DNA of 64,000 nt from JAOTYV01 sp041557595 (GTDB lineage: Bacteria > Pseudomonadota > Alphaproteobacteria > UBA8366). The position numbers and the translations under genes are program-made. Positions 60,292-64,000 of this stretch are shown here, piece after piece; positions within the stretch are counted from its first letter, which is position 1, and each line of letters opens with the position of its first letter. The stretch is taken from assembly GCA_041557595.1 (NCBI GenBank), contig JBFFGE010000001.1, positions 21,043-85,042 on the forward strand. The letters run 5' to 3'. The notes under the pieces are model-generated. The model had not been told where the DNA came from, did no database searches, and was given only the letters and a program-made list of their open reading frames with translations.

Positions 60292-61145
60292 CAGTCGAGC
60301 AGACCGATTTCCTTACCCACATCCACGATCGGCTTGTAGTCTGCGTTGCTGGCGAGAACGAATTTCGATCTGGGAAACGATTTGAGCAGATCGGGATCGT
60401 TAAGCCCCAGCAGCGCCTTGCGAACCTTTTCCGTAAAGCCCTTGCCGTACTTCTGGTCCACGTCGCCGCGTACCGACCACTGATAGTCCGGATAGGTCGG
60501 CGTTTTCCAGATGATCTGAACCTTCTTGGGGTCGATCTTACCGGCCTTGAGTTCGTTTTCCCAAACCTTGTAGTTGACGGCGCCAACCTGATAGGCGCCC
60601 GATTGGACCAGGGCGATGGTGCGGGAATGATCGCCACTGAAACCGACGCGGCTAAAGACCTTGGCCGGCGGTTGTTTGAATTTCGTCCTAATGTGGAATT
60701 CCGGCATCAAGCGTCCGGATGTCGAGCCTTTCGAGCCGAACGTGAAGGTCTTGCCTTTGATCTTGTCGGACAGGCTCTCGCTCTCGCCAAGGCCCGCGCT
60801 CTCATGTGCGATGAAGTAGGTGACGAAAAACTGATCTTCGTAGCCTTGTGCAATGGCCGTGGAATTCGGCACCGCGCGCCGCGCGCGCACGCCGGATAGG
60901 CCGCCGAACCAGGCGAGCTGCACCTGATCGTTCTTGAACGCCGTGACGGCCGCCGCATAGGACTTCACCGGCACGTATTTCACGGGAACGCCGAGTTCCT
61001 TCGTCAAATAGACCGCGACCTTGTCGAAGCGGCTGCGCAGGCGGCTTTCGTCCTCATCCGGAATTGCAGTAAAGACGAAACCATCCGCAAGCGCCACGCT
61101 CGCCGTGCAAAACAACAGCACGATGCCAATTAGTAGACGTTTCAT
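60291..61145 (-). CDS. PhnD-like periplasmic substrate-binding protein (probable selenium oxyanion binder)
   Basis: 284 residues from the ATG at 61145 (GGGGA upstream). Signal peptide about 1-20 ending VALA before DGFVFTAIPDED. Core follows the phosphate/phosphonate binding family: VKYVPVKSYAAAVTAFKN, LAWFGGLSGV, FGSKGSTSGRLMPEF and YPDYQWSVRGDV. First gene of the operon PBP-ATPase-permease-selD. Proteins of this type encoded beside selD are thought to bind selenate or selenite; direct evidence is absent here. Confidence 0.87.
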   Translation of the reverse strand: MKRLLIGIVLLFCTASVALADGFVFTAIPDEDESRLRSRFDKVAVYLTKELGVPVKYVPVKSYAAAVTAFKNDQVQLAWFGGLSGVRARRAVPNSTAIAQGYEDQFFVTYFIAHESAGLGESESLSDKIKGKTFTFGSKGSTSGRLMPEFHIRTKFKQPPAKVFSRVGFSGDHSRTIALVQSGAYQVGAVNYKVWENELKAGKIDPKKVQIIWKTPTYPDYQWSVRGDVDQKYGKGFTEKVRKALLGLNDPDLLKSFPRSKFVLASNADYKPIVDVGKEIGLLD

Positions 61146-61270
61146 TTTTCTCGATCCCCTTTCCATGGGCACGATCTATTGTACGGTACTCCGGGCCTAC
61201 CTATAGCAGCTTGGCGTCGGCGAATTAAACCCACTATCGGGAATTTGGCATACCCTCACGCCAGCAACTG

Positions 61271-62884
61271 TCATATCGCGTTTTCGTCGATCGCCGCCTG
61301 CGCCATGCGCCGCAACGCGACGCGCTGAATCTTCGTCCCGTTTGCGCTGGGCGTCGTGGGAAACGCATCCAGCGCGACAATCCGTACCGGAACCTTGAAT
61401 TTCGCGAGACGCGCCGCACAATGCGCCCGTGCTGCCGCCTCGTCCAGCGTACCGCCCGGCGTCACAATGACATATGCGAAAGCGGCATTGCGCCCGGCCG
61501 CATCCACTTCGACCACCTGCGCCGCCTCGATCGGCGGGAGCGCTTGCAGTTCAGCCTCGATTTCCGCGGGGCTGACGAGAAAACCGCCCAGCCGCAATAC
61601 ATCGCCCATCCGGGTGATGAATTCGAAGCCGCCATCCTCCTCCATTTGCGCCAGATCGCCGGTGCACACATACCCGTCGTCGGTCAGCGCCGCGGCGGTG
61701 GCCTCCGGATTGTCGAGATATTCGACCATCAGGCTCGGCCCGGCGATTTCCAGCGCGCCCGGCGCGCCCGGTGGCAGCAGGTCGCCGCTATCCGGGTCGC
61801 GGACACGGGCCCTGCCGCGCGGCGAGACCATCGCGCCACCCGCCTTGCGCCGCTCCGCCAGGGGTGCATCAGGGTCGCGACCGGCGACGAATGCCATCGT
61901 TTCGCTCATCCCCCATAGCCCGATCACCCGGATGCCCCGCGCCTCCGCACGGTCGGGCAAATCCTCGAGCGCCCGATTGAACGCGCCGTACCCGATAAAC
62001 CCGATTTTTTCGAAGGGCGCATCGCTCTCCGCCGCGCGCAGCATTGCATCCAGCATGTCGTCGGTCGACTCGAAATGGGTCACCCGGTGGCGCGCGCATA
62101 AGGCCACCGCTTCGGCCGCATCGAAGGCGGACATCAGCACCATCGGCCGCGCCGCGGCCAGAGTCGCGATCGCCTGACAAAACCCGAACACCCCGCAAAG
62201 CGGCAGGACCTGCAGACACACCGTCTCCGCATCGACGAAGCCGAACTTATCGGCAACCTCCGCCGTGTGCACCGCGACCGCGAATTGCCGGTGCAGCACC
62301 AGTTTCGGCGCACTGGTCGTGCCCGAGGTGGTGAAAATGTTGCAGCCGATATCGGGCCCGGCATGGTCTACATCATGCGGCGCCTGCGCAGCGATCTCGG
62401 CGAATCGGTGAATCGCGCGGCCGGGAAGCTCGACCGACGCGTCGGCCCCTTCCGTGTAGACGATGACGCATTCCACCGCATCGAGCGCGCCGGGCTCAAG
62501 CGAGGCGAGGATGCCGGGAAAATCGATGCCGCGGAAATCCGGCCACAGCACCAGCATGCGCGCGCCCGACCGGCGAATGATGTCGCCCACTTCGGCGGCG
62601 CGAAACCGCGTGTTGACCGCAACCGCGACCGCGCCGATCCGCGCGCACGCAAAGTAAAGGATCAGATAGGCGGGGGTATTGGGCAGCCAGAACGCGACCC
62701 GGTCGCCCTCCCCGATCCCCTGTGTCGCGAGAAATCCCGCCGCGCGGCGGACTTTTTCCTCGAACGCACGATAGGTCAGGGTTTGGTCTTCATAGACAAT
62801 CGCCACACCGTCGGGCTGCACCGCCGCGGCGCGGTCGAGCAACGCGGTGAGCGTGGTCGGGAGTGTTTGGGCGGATTCGTTCAT
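61271..62884 (-). CDS. AMP-forming acyl-CoA synthetase/ligase
   Basis: 537 residues from the ATG at 62884. Adenylation-enzyme motifs: FTTSGTTSAPKLVLHR (phosphate loop), GLWGMSETMAF, YVCTGDLAQMEEDGGFEFITR and a C-terminal FPTTPSANGTKIQR holding the lysine. It activates a carboxylic acid as acyl-AMP and then as acyl-CoA. Substrate unknown; the pocket motif VFGFCQAIATLAA gives no clue. It lies 126 bp upstream of the selenium operon in the same orientation, but a long gap and no related function argue against shared control. Confidence 0.88.
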   Translation of the reverse strand: MNESAQTLPTTLTALLDRAAAVQPDGVAIVYEDQTLTYRAFEEKVRRAAGFLATQGIGEGDRVAFWLPNTPAYLILYFACARIGAVAVAVNTRFRAAEVGDIIRRSGARMLVLWPDFRGIDFPGILASLEPGALDAVECVIVYTEGADASVELPGRAIHRFAEIAAQAPHDVDHAGPDIGCNIFTTSGTTSAPKLVLHRQFAVAVHTAEVADKFGFVDAETVCLQVLPLCGVFGFCQAIATLAAARPMVLMSAFDAAEAVALCARHRVTHFESTDDMLDAMLRAAESDAPFEKIGFIGYGAFNRALEDLPDRAEARGIRVIGLWGMSETMAFVAGRDPDAPLAERRKAGGAMVSPRGRARVRDPDSGDLLPPGAPGALEIAGPSLMVEYLDNPEATAAALTDDGYVCTGDLAQMEEDGGFEFITRMGDVLRLGGFLVSPAEIEAELQALPPIEAAQVVEVDAAGRNAAFAYVIVTPGGTLDEAAARAHCAARLAKFKVPVRIVALDAFPTTPSANGTKIQRVALRRMAQAAIDENAI

Positions 62885-62978
62885 GCGGCGAAGTTTAGCA
62901 AAAGATCCGCCGACGGCGCGAACCCGAGGCCCGCCCAAACAAATCGCCGCCAATTAGCGGCACGCCGCCCGCGCGACA

Positions 62979-63401
62979 CTACCGCTTCAAGCGCCGCAGA
63001 TCATTGAAGGGCTCCGCCACGATCTGATGCTCATCCTGATACACCACATATCCGGGTTTGGACGTCTTGATCATGCTGACATGGTGGCCGTGAATTTCCA
63101 GGATCGCCGATATTCGATACATCCTTGCAATATGCTCACCGGCCAAAGACTTGAACCAGGAAATGCCTTTTGTGGCGCGCCGGTAATAGCCCTTGGATTT
63201 CGTTCGGTTGAACCGGGCGGGAACCGACAAATTGTCTCCGAACCAACGCAGCAGTATGCCGAGTTCGTCCCGTTCGTGACTGGATAGAGCGCCCTCGCGG
63301 CGCAACGCGTATGCCGTGGAAAATACTCCCTCCTCGACACCCGTGTCGGGGTTTTGCATCGTCAATACGAAGCGGAGGTACATGATCCGGTTCTCGAACA
63401 T
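62979..63401 (-). CDS. Small hypothetical protein
   Basis: 140 residues from the ATG at 63401; an in-frame ATG at 63383 is an alternative and neither has a good ribosome site. I do not recognise the family. It is soluble, basic (many Arg/Lys/His), with no signal or membrane segment. Features are ALSSHERDELGILLRWFGDNL, PARFNRTKSKGYYRRATKG, and a basic tail NDLRRLKR. The composition is natural and codon use fits the neighbours. Divergent from the carboxyltransferase gene at 63545. Confidence 0.6.
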   Translation of the reverse strand: MFENRIMYLRFVLTMQNPDTGVEEGVFSTAYALRREGALSSHERDELGILLRWFGDNLSVPARFNRTKSKGYYRRATKGISWFKSLAGEHIARMYRISAILEIHGHHVSMIKTSKPGYVVYQDEHQIVAEPFNDLRRLKR

Positions 63402-63544
63402 GATGAATGCTGGCCAGATGACGAGTCTCCCAAGATTTCATTGAAGGTTTGCTAACGGCCAACCACGGCCCTGCACTTGCAAAATCGCCATCCCGCCGCC
63501 ACCCTTCCTCCGCCCCGCCAACCCGCAACGAGCCGGAACCGCCC

Positions 63545-64000
63545 ATGAGCTGGAAGAAACAGGTCGATGAAATTCACCGGAAACGAGCGCTCGCGAAGGA
63601 GCTCGGCGGGACCGAGGGCGTCGCGCGCCAGCACGCGCAGGGCCGCCATACGGTGCGCGAAAGCATCGACGGGCTGATCGATTCGGACAGCTTCCGGGAA
63701 ATGGGCGCGGGCGCCGGCGTGGCGGCGCGCGACGAGAACGGCGCATTGACCGACTTCACGCCGGCGAATTTCGTGCTCGGCTTCGGCGAGATCGACGGAC
63801 GACGCTGCATCGTCGGCGGCGAGGACTTCACCCTGCGCGGCGGGTCGCCGAACGAAGCGGGGCTGCGCAAGAGCATCTATGCGGAGGAAATGGCCTGCCG
63901 CTACAAAGTGCCGCTGATTCGGCTGCACGAAGGCGGCGGCGGAAGCGTCTCCGGCGCCGGCTCGAAGACCGTCGACAGCCCGGTCTATTCGCCGCCGCGC
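63545..64000 (+). CDS. Acyl-CoA carboxylase carboxyltransferase subunit, N-terminal part (cut by window edge)
   Basis: 152 residues are visible from the ATG at 63545. It begins MSWKKQVDEIHRKRALAKEL, with ARQHAQGRHTVRESIDGLID, then a FVLGFGEIDGRRCIVGGEDF strand and VPLIRLHEGGGGSVSGAG. This is the N-terminal crotonase-like half of a PccB/AccD-type carboxyltransferase, in the propionyl/methylcrotonyl-CoA group. It differs clearly from the copy at 37498-39048. The remainder and any biotin carboxylase lie past the right edge. Confidence 0.87.
   Translation, partial: MSWKKQVDEIHRKRALAKELGGTEGVARQHAQGRHTVRESIDGLIDSDSFREMGAGAGVAARDENGALTDFTPANFVLGFGEIDGRRCIVGGEDFTLRGGSPNEAGLRKSIYAEEMACRYKVPLIRLHEGGGGSVSGAGSKTVDSPVYSPPR

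Noticed and set aside
58130..61145. Phosphonate or phosphite importer (PhnCDE, PtxABC)
   Set aside because: Family resemblance is real, but there are no C-P lyase, phosphonatase or phosphite dehydrogenase genes, and selD is part of the same operon.

Overview
The window is GC-rich, densely packed chromosomal DNA that reads as a free-living alphaproteobacterium (Rhodospirillales-like in flavour; the genus cannot be named from sequence alone). Supporting signs are a SAM-II riboswitch in front of metZ, a CIRCE-controlled groES-groEL operon, a tripartite tricarboxylate transporter, many acyl-CoA and TauD-type catabolic genes, and short palindromic intergenic repeats. I count 54 protein genes, two of them cut by the window edges, no tRNA or rRNA, and no recognisable DNA-binding transcription factor.

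Layout. 0-13 kb: an edge flavin oxidoreductase, an exported SGNH hydrolase, tctC-tctB-tctA, a TauD-family dioxygenase, an alcohol dehydrogenase, a metallo-beta-lactamase-fold hydrolase, pepN, a MerA/Lpd-like flavoprotein. 12-17.6 kb (minus strand): a candidate operon of dioxygenase, acylating aldehyde dehydrogenase, two-subunit ADP-forming acyl-CoA ligase and hydroxypyruvate isomerase. 17.7-22.5 kb: groESL, then cystathionine beta-synthase and gamma-lyase (reverse transsulfuration). 22.6-30.4 kb: two more dioxygenases, two VOC proteins, a lone dTDP-glucose 4,6-dehydratase, a CoA-transferase with two tandem CitE-like lyases, a methyltransferase. 30.4-32.4 kb: a retron (reverse transcriptase plus a well-defined msr-msd RNA and promoter), back to back with a SAM-II attenuator for metZ. 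33-53.5 kb: CoA-centred catabolism (two ADP-forming acyl-CoA synthetases with opposite domain order, a carboxyltransferase, a crotonase, acyl-CoA dehydrogenases, MmgE/PrpD, an eIF2B-like protein) and a TPP enzyme/SDR/nitroreductase group. 53.5-61.1 kb: a selenium locus with SenA, SenB and a flavoprotein-SelD fusion, the last in one operon with a PhnCDE-like ABC importer. 61.2-64 kb: an AMP-forming acyl-CoA ligase, a small unknown protein and the start of a second carboxyltransferase.

How it works together. Sulfur and selenium chemistry recur: five TauD/TfdA oxygenases, a SauS-like aldehyde dehydrogenase, reverse transsulfuration, SAM-controlled metZ and a selenoneine pathway. The most notable items are the retron, whose RT carries a perfect 21-bp tandem duplication just after catalytic motif A and which has no recognisable effector beside it; the import-to-selenoneine locus; the SAM-II attenuator with mutually exclusive pairings that can be traced base by base; and a 104-bp nested-hairpin repeat found downstream of three dioxygenase genes in the same relative orientation.
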